DNA of 64,000 nucleotides from Hyphomicrobiales bacterium. GTDB taxonomy: Bacteria; Pseudomonadota; Alphaproteobacteria; Rhizobiales; Phreatobacteraceae. Below the pieces are notes generated by a model. It saw only the letters and a list, made by a program, of their open reading frames with translations, was not told the DNA's origin and searched no databases. The DNA is taken from the NCBI GenBank assembly GCA_017304475.1, contig JAFKKV010000024.1:1-64000 (forward strand), in the 5' to 3' direction. The stretch's first letter is position 1. Every line of letters begins with the position of its first letter. A program made the position numbers and the translations under genes. Positions 34,848 through 44,997 of the stretch are shown piece after piece.

Positions 34848-36095
34848 TCAATAGATCGCTTCGATCCGCGCCTGCCGGCCGCTATCCGCCCGCACGGTCT
34901 CGACCGCGGCGCGCAGGTCGGACAGGTAGTCCTCGAGGCCGAGGGCGTGCAGTTGCGACATCATCCGATGGATGGCCTTCGGCTTTTGCAGCAGGCCTGG
35001 GAGCCAGCCTTTGCGGCTCATCGCCTCGGCGACGCGAAAGATGTCCAATGTGTCGGAACCGTAGGCGACGATCGACAGATGTGGGTCGCCGATGATTTTC
35101 AGGCCCGGAATCGCCTCGATTCCGGCGCGGTAGCCATCGACGAATCCCATCAGTTCCCGGGCCGCCTGCTTGTAGCCCGCGATACCGAGGAAATTGAAGA
35201 CCGCCCAGGCCGCGGCGACCGCGCCCGCCGGACGTGTTCCGGAAATCGTGGTGGTGGTGAAGCGGCCGCTGGGCCAGTCCGCAAAGTCGAAGGCATGGAA
35301 TTCGGCGAGCTCGGCGCTGCGATAGAACACGGTCGAGGCCGGTTTCGGGCAGAAGCCGAATTTGTGCAGGTCGGCCGATATCGATGAAACGCCGGCGACG
35401 TGAAAATCGAAATCCGGAATCGGCCGGCCGATCATCCGCACGAAGGGCGCGAGATAGCCGCCGACACAGGCGTCGACATGCAGCCAGATCCCACGCTTCT
35501 CGGCCAGCGCCCCGATATCGGCGATCGGATCGATCACGCCATAGGGAAAACATGGCGCTGACCCGACCAGCATGATCGTGTCGTCGTCGGTCAGGGCCGC
35601 GAGCGCGGCGACGTCGGCGCGCAGGTCCGGCCCAACCGGGGCTCGCCGCACCTCGAGATCCATCAGGCGGGCGGCCTTGTCGAAGGCGGGATGCGCGCTT
35701 TCCGGTGCGACGATATTGCCGCGGTGATCCCGCCGGCCGCGTCGCTTGCGCGACCAGTCCCGGCATGACTGGATCGCCTGGGTGATGCTTTCCGTGCCGC
35801 CGCTGGTCATGAAGCCGCGTGCCTGATCCGGCGCGCGCAGCAGGCCGAGCGCCATTCCGACGACCTCTTCTTCCATCTTCTTGACGCTCGGAAAGGCCCG
35901 CCGGGCGCCCAGCGCGTTCTCGGAGAAATATTCGAAGAAGGCAGCCCGGCCGATTTCGGAAACCTCGTCGCTCGTCTTGAAGACATAGACCGGCACGCGC
36001 CCACGCTGCCAGTCGTAGTCGGCCGCCTTCAGCGCGGTCAATTCACCGAGGATCACATCCCTGGAACGTCCGCATTCAGGCAATTGCGCTCTCAT
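34848..36095 (-). CDS. PLP-dependent lyase/decarboxylase, sphingosine-1-phosphate lyase-like
   Basis: 415-residue fold-type I PLP enzyme of the group II decarboxylase/S1P-lyase family. Family marks: TSGGTESITQA near 97, APESAHPAFDKAA near 128, SAPCFPYGVIDPI near 182, LHVDACVGGYLAPF near 206 and the PLP Lys in SISADLHKFGF near 242, then TTTISGTRPAG. It has no membrane anchor, as in bacterial S1P-lyase relatives. Divergent from an IclR regulator and a sulfonate-type ABC importer, so it probably acts on an imported amino compound. Cleavage of a phospho-amino alcohol or decarboxylation are both possible. Confidence 0.85.
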   Translation of the reverse strand: MRAQLPECGRSRDVILGELTALKAADYDWQRGRVPVYVFKTSDEVSEIGRAAFFEYFSENALGARRAFPSVKKMEEEVVGMALGLLRAPDQARGFMTSGGTESITQAIQSCRDWSRKRRGRRDHRGNIVAPESAHPAFDKAARLMDLEVRRAPVGPDLRADVAALAALTDDDTIMLVGSAPCFPYGVIDPIADIGALAEKRGIWLHVDACVGGYLAPFVRMIGRPIPDFDFHVAGVSSISADLHKFGFCPKPASTVFYRSAELAEFHAFDFADWPSGRFTTTTISGTRPAGAVAAAWAVFNFLGIAGYKQAARELMGFVDGYRAGIEAIPGLKIIGDPHLSIVAYGSDTLDIFRVAEAMSRKGWLPGLLQKPKAIHRMMSQLHALGLEDYLSDLRAAVETVRADSGRQARIEAIY

Positions 36096-36115
36096 GTCGC
36101 CCCGTCCTCTCGCTC

Positions 36116-36159
36116 TTGACGAGCCTAAACACTCGATCCTATTGTTCGTCAATGACGAA
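36116..36159. promoter_or_regulatory. Face-to-face promoters with a palindrome over the iclR start
   Basis: Plus strand: TTGACG 36116-36121, 18 bases, TATTGT 36140-36145. Minus strand: TTGACG 36152-36147, 17 bases, TTTAGG 36129-36124. A perfect 15-bp palindrome, TTCGTCA-A-TGACGAA, covers 36145-36159, including the minus-strand -35 box and the iclR ATG. A bound regulator would block both. Element assignment is by eye. Confidence 0.5.
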
Positions 36160-36979
36160 ATTGAGTTCGACAAAACCGAAACGTAAGCGATCTGGCCTCA
36201 ATAGCGGACTGGACGTGCTGGAATGCCTTGCCCGGCGAGGCGAGCCGCTCGGGCTGACCGAAATCGCGGCCGCGCTGGACATGTCGAAGTCCAGTGTTCA
36301 CGAGTTGCTGGCCACGCTCGATCAGCGCAAATTCGTCACGCGGCTGCCGGACCAGCGCTATGTGGTCGGCATCAAGGCCTGGGAAATCGGTTGCCTGGCC
36401 ACGCCGCTCGAGCTGGCACGGACCGCCGCGCCGCACATGGCGGCGCTCGCCCGCGCTGTGTCGGAGGGCATTGCGCTGGCCATTCGCGACGGCGCCGAGA
36501 TGGTCTGCATTCAACTGGCGGAATCGCCGCAGGCCGTGCGCGTGCACAACATGGTCGGCGACCGCAATCCGGCCCATTGCGTTTCGACCGGCCTGGCGCT
36601 GCTCGCCGCGCTGACCGACGGGGAGATCGCCAAGCTGCTTCCCGAGGAGCTGCAACAGGCGACCCCGGAGACGATCGGCAGCCGCGTGGCACTCCTGGAG
36701 GAGCTCGCCCGGATCCGGCGGCGCGGCTATGCGGTCAATCGCTCCGGCTGGCGCAGCGATGTCGCGGGCGTGGCTGTGGTGGTTCGCGGTCCGGACAGCC
36801 GGGCAGCGGCCGCCCTTTCGATCGCGACATTGCGGGACCGCATGACCGAGGCCTGGCTCGAACAGACCGTCCCGCTCCTTCGCGCGGCCGCCGCGGATAT
36901 CGAGCGCGCGCTCGGGGTTCCGGTCGCCGAGGGCTTGGCCGAGGCTCGCGTCCGGCCGTCTCTTCAGCGGGTGGGTTGA
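36152..36979 (+). CDS. IclR-family transcriptional regulator
   Basis: 275-residue regulator. A basic N-terminus (KPKRKRSG) precedes the winged HTH at about residues 20-80 (LTEIAAALDMSKSSVHELLATL, then FVTRLPDQRYVVG as wing). The effector domain follows, with AIRDGAEMVCIQL, HCVSTGLALLAAL, RRRGYAVNRSGWRSDVAGVAVVV and the usual LSIATLRDRMT. No ribosome site precedes the ATG and a promoter -10 lies only seven bases upstream, so the message may be leaderless. Likely regulator of the divergent lyase and the ABC transporter downstream. Confidence 0.9.
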   Translation: MTKLSSTKPKRKRSGLNSGLDVLECLARRGEPLGLTEIAAALDMSKSSVHELLATLDQRKFVTRLPDQRYVVGIKAWEIGCLATPLELARTAAPHMAALARAVSEGIALAIRDGAEMVCIQLAESPQAVRVHNMVGDRNPAHCVSTGLALLAALTDGEIAKLLPEELQQATPETIGSRVALLEELARIRRRGYAVNRSGWRSDVAGVAVVVRGPDSRAAAALSIATLRDRMTEAWLEQTVPLLRAAAADIERALGVPVAEGLAEARVRPSLQRVG

Positions 36980-37108
36980 GGCCAACAGGCGCACCGCAAT
37001 GAGCAAGGACGCCGCACCTTGGCGGGTCGCTCGCGCGGGTGGCGAGCGTAGGGATCGGATCGCGGCGCGGCTTGCCGCGGCACGAGTTGAAAAAAAGGGG
37101 GGAATGAC

Positions 37109-38152
37109 ATGAACGACAAGAGCCTGTTCACGCGGCGGGAGCTCGCGCTGCTTGGCCGCAATATCGGCCTGGCTTCGCTCGCCGCGTCGATGCCGGCTTG
37201 GCCGGCGCCGGCACGTGCCGCCGCCGCGCGCGCCCGGCTCGGCTATTTCGCATCCGCCAACCAGCAGAACTATGCGCGGGCCGCAGGCTCGATGCAGAAG
37301 GCGATGGGCGCCAATGCCGAGGTCGAATTCGTCGGCGTCAATTCCGGTCCGCAGATCCTGACCGCCATGGCCGCCGATGGCCTGGACCTGTGCAATATCG
37401 GCTCCAGCCCGATGATCGTCGCCTTCGCCAAGGGGCTGCCGGTCTCGATGGTCTATGTCCACAAGATCATCAAGGACAGCGAGGCGCTGATCGTTCGCGG
37501 CGACAGCGGCGTGAAAAGCCTCGGCGACCTCAAGGGCCGGAAGATTGCCTGTCCTTTCAATACCTCTGCCCATTTCGCCCTGCTGGCCGCGCTGAAGACG
37601 GTCGGCTTGTCTGCCTCCGACGTGACGCTGGTGAACCTGCGGGCCGATGCCATTCCCGCGGCCTGGCAGCGCCGCGACATCGATGCCGCCTATGTCTGGT
37701 TCCCGATCCTCGAGGTCCTTCAGCGGGACGGCGGCAAGCAGATCTTTGACGGCGGCGATCTGATCGCCAAGGGCACCATCGTTTTCGACAGCATCATCGT
37801 TCGCGACGCGTTCAAGACGCAGCATCCGGACCTGGTGCTGGCCTATCTCAAGGAGCTCGATCGCATCAACGCGGTCTACCGCGACAAGCCGGAGGACATG
37901 GCCGAGGTCATGGCGCCATTCCTGCAGATATCCCGGGACACGGCGCTGGCCTATGCCAAGACGCTCTACACCGTCTCGCCCAAGGAGATGCTCACCGACA
38001 CATGGATGGGCGCACCGGGCGCGACCGCCAGCGGCGTGCTGAACACGATCCGGGGCCAGGCCGATTTCCTCAAGGCGACCGGCCAGGTCGATGCGATGCC
38101 GGCCGACTTTTCCAAATTTGTCGACAGCTCCTTCATCGCCAGAATGGTCTAG
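37109..38152 (+). CDS. NitT/TauT-type ABC transporter substrate-binding protein
   Basis: 347-residue periplasmic receptor. The N-terminus has a twin-arginine-like signal (LFTRRELALLGRN, hydrophobic stretch, ending ARAAA near residue 36). The mature part shows the SsuA/TauA pattern: VNSGPQILTAMAADGLDLCNIGSSP (cited from about 77-101), VRGDSGVKSLGDLKGRKIACPF, and GDL..GTIVFDSIIVRD. GGGGGGAA precedes the ATG. It is first of three genes for an importer of sulfonate, taurine, nitrate or similar; specificity unresolved. Confidence 0.9.
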   Translation: MNDKSLFTRRELALLGRNIGLASLAASMPAWPAPARAAAARARLGYFASANQQNYARAAGSMQKAMGANAEVEFVGVNSGPQILTAMAADGLDLCNIGSSPMIVAFAKGLPVSMVYVHKIIKDSEALIVRGDSGVKSLGDLKGRKIACPFNTSAHFALLAALKTVGLSASDVTLVNLRADAIPAAWQRRDIDAAYVWFPILEVLQRDGGKQIFDGGDLIAKGTIVFDSIIVRDAFKTQHPDLVLAYLKELDRINAVYRDKPEDMAEVMAPFLQISRDTALAYAKTLYTVSPKEMLTDTWMGAPGATASGVLNTIRGQADFLKATGQVDAMPADFSKFVDSSFIARMV

Positions 38153-38173
38153 GGGCATTGGAGTAAGATCGCC

Positions 38174-39007
38174 ATGAGCATCGAGCCGGTCGACCTCAAC
38201 GCCCCCGAGCGGCGCAGCGGGGCAAAGCTCGTCGTCGAAAAATTGAGCAAGTCATTCGGCACCGGCACCGGCGCGATCCAGGCGTTGGCGCCCATGGATG
38301 TCAGCCTGGAACCAGGCGATTTTCTGTGCGTCGTCGGGCCGTCGGGTTGCGGCAAGACGACGCTCCTGAACATTCTCGCCGGCTTCGAGAGGCCGAGCTC
38401 CGGCCGGGCTTTGCTGGACGGCCGGCCGATCAGCGCGCCGGGGCCCGAGCGTGGCGTGGTCTTCCAGCAAGGCGCGCTGTTCAACTGGATGAGCGTCCTG
38501 GAAAACGTCGCGTTCGGGCCGCGTGCGCGTGGTGTCGCCGCCGCCGAGGCGCGCGGGCGGGCGAGGACGCTGCTCGAGCTTGTCGGTTTGTCGAGCTTTG
38601 CCGGATCCTATCCCTATCAGCTCTCCGGCGGCATGCAGCAGCGGGTCGGCATCGCCCGGGCGCTCGCCAATGAGCCGGAAATCCTGCTGATGGACGAACC
38701 CTTCGCCGCGCTCGACCAGCAGACGCGCGAATTGCTGCAGGAAGAGATCCGCACCATCTGGCGTCGCACCGGCAAGACGGTGATGTGGATCACCCACTCG
38801 ATCGAGGAGGCCCTGTTCCTGGCCACCCATGTCATCGTCATGTCGGCACGGCCGGGGCGGGCCAGGGCTTCCTTCCGGACCCGGTTTTCGGAAAGCCAGG
38901 ATCCGCTGATCGGGGCGACCAGCGAATTCGCGGCGGCCAAGCGCGAAATCCTTCAGTTGCTGCGGTCCGAGGCGCAGCTGGCGCAACGGCAGGACGCCTA
39001 CGCATGA
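38174..39007 (+). CDS. NitT/TauT-type ABC transporter ATP-binding protein
   Basis: 277-residue ATPase of the SsuB/TauB family. Walker A is GPSGCGKTT near residue 57, then FQQGALFNWMSVLENV (Q-loop region), the signature LSGGMQQRVGIARAL near 152, Walker B ILLMDEPFAALD near 174 and the H-loop WITHSIEEA near 207. Twenty-one bases follow the binding-protein stop, and its own stop overlaps the permease start by four bases, so the three proteins should be made together. Confidence 0.94.
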   Translation: MSIEPVDLNAPERRSGAKLVVEKLSKSFGTGTGAIQALAPMDVSLEPGDFLCVVGPSGCGKTTLLNILAGFERPSSGRALLDGRPISAPGPERGVVFQQGALFNWMSVLENVAFGPRARGVAAAEARGRARTLLELVGLSSFAGSYPYQLSGGMQQRVGIARALANEPEILLMDEPFAALDQQTRELLQEEIRTIWRRTGKTVMWITHSIEEALFLATHVIVMSARPGRARASFRTRFSESQDPLIGATSEFAAAKREILQLLRSEAQLAQRQDAYA

Positions 39008-39849
39008 CGCCGCCATCCCAGGCGATAGCCACGGCCGAACCCTATGACGCGGCGGTGCTCGAGCGCCGCGCCGACCGGCGCGACCGTTCGCTCACCACCG
39101 CGACCTTCGCTGGCTTCCTGGTGCTTTGGATCGTGGCCACCGGATCCAGCCTGTGGCCGCCGCTGATCAGTCCAATCTTTCTGCCGTCGCCGCTGAGCGT
39201 CATCCGGGCCTTCCTGAAGCTTGTCGAACAGGGTTATCAGGGCAACAGCCTGGCGCATCATTTCGGCGTCAGTCTCTACCGCTTCGCCGTGGCCTTTTCG
39301 CTCTGTATCCTGATCGGCGTGCCGCTCGGACTGCTGATGGGAATGGTCCGGCCCATTCGCGCCATCTTCGAGCCGCCCATCCAGGCGATACGGCCGATTC
39401 CCAAACTGGCGCTGCTGCCATTGTTCCTGATCTGGTTCGGCATAGGCAACCTGTCGAAGATCGTCGTCATCGCCGGGCCGGTCCTGCCGTTGATCGCCAT
39501 TGGCGCGATGCAGGCGGTCCGCTCGGTCGGCCGGAAGAAAATTCAGGCCGCCCAGGCTCTCGGTGCCGGCCATTGGACGGTGTTTCGGCGGGTCGTCCTG
39601 CCGGCGAGCCTGCCCGGCATCTTCACCGCCATTCGCATGTCGATCTCGATCGGCGTGACGATGCTGGTCGCCGCCGAACTGACCGCGACATCCGATGGCA
39701 TTGCCTGGATGTCGCTGACGGCGGCCGAATTTCTGTCGACCGACATCGTGCTGGTCGGGGTCGCCATCATGGCGATGCTCGGTTATGCCCTGGACCGGCT
39801 CGTCCACGCGACCGAGCGCCGGGTCGTCCATTGGAGCGGCACGGATTGA
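39004..39849 (+). CDS. NitT/TauT-type ABC transporter permease
   Basis: 281-residue inner-membrane permease of the SsuC/TauC type with six or seven hydrophobic segments. The EAA loop reads KKIQAAQALGAGHWTVFRRVVLPASLPGIF (about residues 180-208, cited as landmark), the contact site for the ATPase; FEPPIQAIRPIPKLALLPL is the typical family stretch before it. The start ATG at 39004 lies in an ATGA overlap. Last gene of the transporter operon. Confidence 0.93.
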   Translation: MTPPSQAIATAEPYDAAVLERRADRRDRSLTTATFAGFLVLWIVATGSSLWPPLISPIFLPSPLSVIRAFLKLVEQGYQGNSLAHHFGVSLYRFAVAFSLCILIGVPLGLLMGMVRPIRAIFEPPIQAIRPIPKLALLPLFLIWFGIGNLSKIVVIAGPVLPLIAIGAMQAVRSVGRKKIQAAQALGAGHWTVFRRVVLPASLPGIFTAIRMSISIGVTMLVAAELTATSDGIAWMSLTAAEFLSTDIVLVGVAIMAMLGYALDRLVHATERRVVHWSGTD

Positions 39850-39935
39850 AACGACAAGCGGCGGGGTCGATCGGCCGCCGGTCGTCGAGGGTGGCGCGTC
39901 GGGTCGCATGCTCGAGCGCCCCATACTGGCATCGC

Positions 39936-40502
39936 TCAGGCCTCCCGGCCGATCGCGCGGCACCAGGCACGCAAATTCTGCGCGACGGTCTCGGCCACCG
40001 GTAGCCGGCGATCGAAGCCCGCCAGCAGCACGGCGCCTTGCCATTGCGCCGTCATCAGGCGTCCGAGATCCGGGCGCGGGCCGTCGGCATCGGCCAGGCA
40101 CGCGCCGAGCAGGGCCGCGATGGTCTCGAACCAGGCCGCGCCGCGCCGGCGCAGCTCCGGGTCGATCAGATCCTCGCGCAGCACCAGAAGTCCGTCGGCA
40201 TAGTCGTCGCCGTCGCCATAGCCGCCGGAAAGCCCCACAAGCAGGCCAACCGCGCCGGCCGGGGTACGGGGCATGGCGGCGGCGTCGGCGGCGGTGCGCG
40301 CCTCCAGGGCGGCCCAGGCATGGCCAAGGGTTGCGCCGAGCAGGCCGGCCTTGCTGCCGAAGCGCTGGACGAGGGTCGCCGGCGACAGCCCGATCTCCAG
40401 GGCGAGCGCCGCGAAACTGACGCCTTCCGGCCCGGCCCGGCGCATCAGCACCAGGGCTTGGTCGAGCACGGCATGATCGGGGATCGAGCGGGGGCGCGGC
40501 AT
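39936..40502 (-). CDS. TetR-family transcriptional regulator
   Basis: 188-residue regulator with a short HTH near residues 10-50 (VSFAALALEIGLSPATLVQRFGSKAGLLGATLG, cited by position) and a ligand domain of loosely conserved helices. It is divergent from a RibD-type reductase gene, and a near-perfect palindrome at 40516-40533 lies 14 bases before its start. It likely controls itself and the reductase. Confidence 0.87.
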   Translation of the reverse strand: MPRPRSIPDHAVLDQALVLMRRAGPEGVSFAALALEIGLSPATLVQRFGSKAGLLGATLGHAWAALEARTAADAAAMPRTPAGAVGLLVGLSGGYGDGDDYADGLLVLREDLIDPELRRRGAAWFETIAALLGACLADADGPRPDLGRLMTAQWQGAVLLAGFDRRLPVAETVAQNLRAWCRAIGREA

Positions 40503-40515
40503 CGCATTTCCATTG

Positions 40516-40533
40516 TAAATGAATGTTCGTTTA
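40516..40533. promoter_or_regulatory. TetR operator candidate
   Basis: TAAATGAA, TG, TTCGTTTA: 8-bp arms with one mismatch, in the AT-rich divergent promoter between the TetR gene and the reductase gene. Confidence 0.5.
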
Positions 40534-40589
40534 TATAGGAGGCCAGATCCGATTCAATACCAACCTGATTCAACAGGAGACCGGAAGCC

Positions 40590-41129
40590 ATGGCACGCAT
40601 CCTCGGATATGCCGGCATGAGCCTCGACGGCTATATCGCCAGCGTCGACGGCACGTATGACTGGCTGAGCAAATATGACACGATCGATTTCGGCGATTTT
40701 GCCTTCGACCGGTTTCTGAGCGGCATCCGCACCATGGTCATGGGGCGCGCGACCTATGACGTGGTCGCCGGTCATCCCGGGCCGTGGCCCTATGCCGGCA
40801 AGCGCGTCCTCGTGGTGACGTCGCGGCCGATCTCTGGAAGCAACGGTGATATCGAGGTCTGGAGCGAGGGGCTCGACGCATTGATCCGGCACCTGCGCGA
40901 ACGCGATGACGGCGATGTCTGGATGGTCGGCGGCGGCCAGCTGCAGCAGGCCTTCATCGCGCGCGGCGCGCTCGACCAGCTCGAGCTCTATGTCGTGCCC
41001 GAGATCGTCGGCGCCGGCATCCCGCTCTTCCCGGCCAATGGCTTCGCACGCACCGTCAGGCTCGTCTCCGCCGACGTCCTGCCGGCGGGCTGCATGCGGC
41101 TGTTCTACGATTTCGGCGCGGCCGCCTGA
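40590..41129 (+). CDS. RibD C-terminal/dihydrofolate reductase-like protein
   Basis: 179-residue NADPH-binding reductase fold. It shows the family pattern GMSLDGYIAS near residue 10, then MVMGRATYDVV near 50, GKRVLVVTSRPIS near 72 and DVWMVGGGQLQQAFI near 112 (the GG turn that holds the cofactor). Such stand-alone RibD_C proteins are common next to TetR regulators; the true substrate is unknown and it is unlikely to be the housekeeping DHFR. Expression is probably released by a ligand of the divergent TetR. Confidence 0.87.
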   Translation: MARILGYAGMSLDGYIASVDGTYDWLSKYDTIDFGDFAFDRFLSGIRTMVMGRATYDVVAGHPGPWPYAGKRVLVVTSRPISGSNGDIEVWSEGLDALIRHLRERDDGDVWMVGGGQLQQAFIARGALDQLELYVVPEIVGAGIPLFPANGFARTVRLVSADVLPAGCMRLFYDFGAAA

Positions 41130-41150
41130 TCGGCCGGGCCTGTCCTGCCG

Positions 41151-42299
41151 TCAGCCTTCCTTGCTGGCCAGCCCGTCCCAGAACGCCTTGGCCTTGGCGA
41201 AGAAGCCGGCGGTCTCGGGCTGGGTGTCCTTCGAGCTCTCCTTGTCGAACTCGGTGAGCAGTTCCTTCTGGCGCTTGGTCAGGTTGCGCGGCGTCTCGAC
41301 ATCGACCTGGACATAGAGGTCGCCGGTGACCTTGGAGCGCAGTACCGGCATGCCCTTGCCGGACAGGCGGAAGCGCTTGCCCGACTGGGTGCCCTCGGGA
41401 ACCTTCACCTGGGCCCGGCCGCCATCCACCGTCGGCACTTCGAAGGAACCGCCGAGCGTCGCGGTGACCAGCGAGACCGGCGCCCGGCAATAGAGATCCT
41501 GGCCGTCCCGCTGGAAGAACGAATGCGGCTGGATCGACAGGAAGATGTAGAGATCGCCCGAGGGGCCGCCGCGGAAACCCGCTTCGCCCTCATTGGCGAG
41601 CCGGATGCGCGTGCCGTCCTCGACACCGGCCGGAATATTGACCGACAGGACCCGCTCCTTGGTGACCCGGCCGGCACCGCCGCAATTGGCGCAGGGGTCT
41701 TCGATCACCTGGCCGCGGCCCTGGCAGGCCGGGCAGGTGCGCTCGATCGAGAAGAAGCCCTGGCTGGCGCGCACCCGGCCGTGGCCGCCGCAGGTGCCGC
41801 AGGTCTTCGGCTTGGAGCCGGCCTTGGCGCCGGAGCCCGAGCAGACCTCGCAAGTCGCGGTGGTCGGGATGCGCAGCTGGGCGGACTTGCCGTGAAAGGC
41901 CTCTTCCAGCGTGATGTCCATGTTGTAGCGCAGGTCGGCGCCGCGTTCGCGACCACCGCCGCCCGCGCCGCCGCCACGCCGGCGGCCGCCGGCCATGCCG
42001 AACAATTCCTCGAAAATGTCGGACATGGACGAGGAGAAATCGCCGCCGAAGCCCTGCGGGCCGCCGCCGCCATTCTCGAAGGCCTGGTGGCCGAACCGGT
42101 CATAGGCCGCGCGCTTCTGCCCGTCGGAGAGGACCTGATAGGCCTCGTTCAGCTCCTTGAACTGATGCTCGGCCTCGGCATTGTTGGGATTACGATCGGG
42201 GTGATACTGCATCGCCTTCTTGCGGAAGGCCGATTTCAGCGCGGCATCGTCGGCATCGCGGCCGCATCCCAGAATGTCGTAATAGTCGCGCTTGGACAT
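41151..42299 (-). CDS. dnaJ: Chaperone protein DnaJ
   Basis: 382-residue type I J-protein stimulating DnaK ATPase. The J domain (1-70) has the HPD motif in YHPDRNPNN; a Gly/Phe-rich linker follows (about 75-125, GGGGPQGFGGDF and GGRRRGGGAGGGG); four zinc repeats CxxCxGxG are complete at about 150-215 (CEVCSGSG, CGTCGGHG, CPACQGRG, CANCGGAG); and the C-terminal substrate-binding domains end with a short Lys-rich tail. It is downstream of dnaK with one small frame between. Confidence 0.97.
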   Translation of the reverse strand: MSKRDYYDILGCGRDADDAALKSAFRKKAMQYHPDRNPNNAEAEHQFKELNEAYQVLSDGQKRAAYDRFGHQAFENGGGGPQGFGGDFSSSMSDIFEELFGMAGGRRRGGGAGGGGRERGADLRYNMDITLEEAFHGKSAQLRIPTTATCEVCSGSGAKAGSKPKTCGTCGGHGRVRASQGFFSIERTCPACQGRGQVIEDPCANCGGAGRVTKERVLSVNIPAGVEDGTRIRLANEGEAGFRGGPSGDLYIFLSIQPHSFFQRDGQDLYCRAPVSLVTATLGGSFEVPTVDGGRAQVKVPEGTQSGKRFRLSGKGMPVLRSKVTGDLYVQVDVETPRNLTKRQKELLTEFDKESSKDTQPETAGFFAKAKAFWDGLASKEG

Positions 42300-42309
42300 C
42301 TTGCTCTGA

Positions 42310-42639
42310 TCACCAATGGCCGCGGGCCGCCAAGACGCTGGCGGTCATGCCCAGCAACAGGCAAAGCGGCGAATAATAAGCCGTGTCAAGGCGGGCAGAG
42401 ACCGAACCGTCGGGCTTCCCGAGGAAGCCCGACGGATTGAAGTCGCCTGTGACCCGACCGATGGATGCAAAGCCGGCACGGCCGCGGAGTGTGTTGGGAG
42501 ATGTCGAGGGCAGCAGCGCTGCCCGGATCTGCCCGCCGCCGGCCCGGGAGATGTCGAGGCCCGGCAAGCCGCGAAAGGCCGAAATCAGCACGAGGGCGAG
42601 CCCGGCGATCAGCGCCATGCCTGTGACGAAAGTCGCCAT
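42310..42639 (-). CDS. Possible small membrane protein between dnaK and dnaJ
   Basis: 109-residue frame with hydrophobic segments at both ends (MATFVTGMALIAGLALVLIS near the N-terminus, YYSPLCLLLGMTASVLAA near the C-terminus) and a Gly/Arg/Ser-rich middle. A GGGGG run lies about nine bases before the ATG. It ends 10 bases before the dnaJ start. I do not know a family; helices of this quality on the sense strand favour a real gene, but the middle is low-complexity. Confidence 0.45.
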   Translation of the reverse strand: MATFVTGMALIAGLALVLISAFRGLPGLDISRAGGGQIRAALLPSTSPNTLRGRAGFASIGRVTGDFNPSGFLGKPDGSVSARLDTAYYSPLCLLLGMTASVLAARGHW

Positions 42640-42657
42640 CGAGGGCCCCCGATCAAA

Positions 42658-42684
42658 CGCCCGGGGTTTTCGAGGCCCCGGGCG
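42658..42684 (-). terminator. dnaK terminator or attenuator
   Basis: Inverted repeat CGCCCGGGG / CCCCGGGCG with a 9-base loop, followed on the minus strand by TTTGATC. It begins 17 bases after the dnaK stop and could reduce read-through into dnaJ. Confidence 0.6.
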
Positions 42685-42700
42685 ATCCGTTGAAGTCGTG

Positions 42701-44602
<1,902 letters not shown>

Positions 44603-44727
44603 AGTCTTCTCCTCACTCTAAGCGGGTCGGCAGGGCCCGAAGCACCCTTCATCGCGGCAAGTCTGTCGGGGCGGGACGCCCGTCGGACCTTGTCTGCGCC
44701 GGCCCCTTTTCATCCTGGGGGTTTGAA

Positions 44728-44940
44728 ATGAACGAAAGCCGCGAAATCCTCGCAGCTCTCATTGGTTGTTCGCGATATAGGGACAGGCTTTTCAGCATGC
44801 AAGAACTGCTGTCGCATCCCAGCCGGGAATTCGGGCGCCGGGCCCCGGGCTCGCGCGATGTTTCGGGCCATGGACCGGGACTGCGGCGGATCGGCAACAA
44901 TGGCGGGCCGACACGCCGGCCGCCGGCTCAGGCGAGGTGA
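44728..44940 (+). CDS. Doubtful 70-residue small protein
   Basis: Frame with a GGGGG run about ten bases before the ATG, in the 395-base gap 44603-44997. It is hydrophilic: MNESREILAALIGCSR, then MQELLSHPSREFGRR and RRIGNNGGPTRRPP. The NNGGP ending resembles small conserved hypotheticals of alphaproteobacteria, but I cannot support it beyond that. The rest of the gap shows no other gene. Confidence 0.3.
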   Translation: MNESREILAALIGCSRYRDRLFSMQELLSHPSREFGRRAPGSRDVSGHGPGLRRIGNNGGPTRRPPAQAR

Positions 44941-44997
44941 CCCGCGCCCGCAGGCGCGCTATGTGACAAGACCTACACATTCATCCGGACCCCGCTG

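Noticed and set aside
44603..44760. Sigma32 promoter for dnaK
   Set aside because: I searched the minus strand for CTTGAAA-like and CCCCAT-like boxes with the right spacing and found none convincing.
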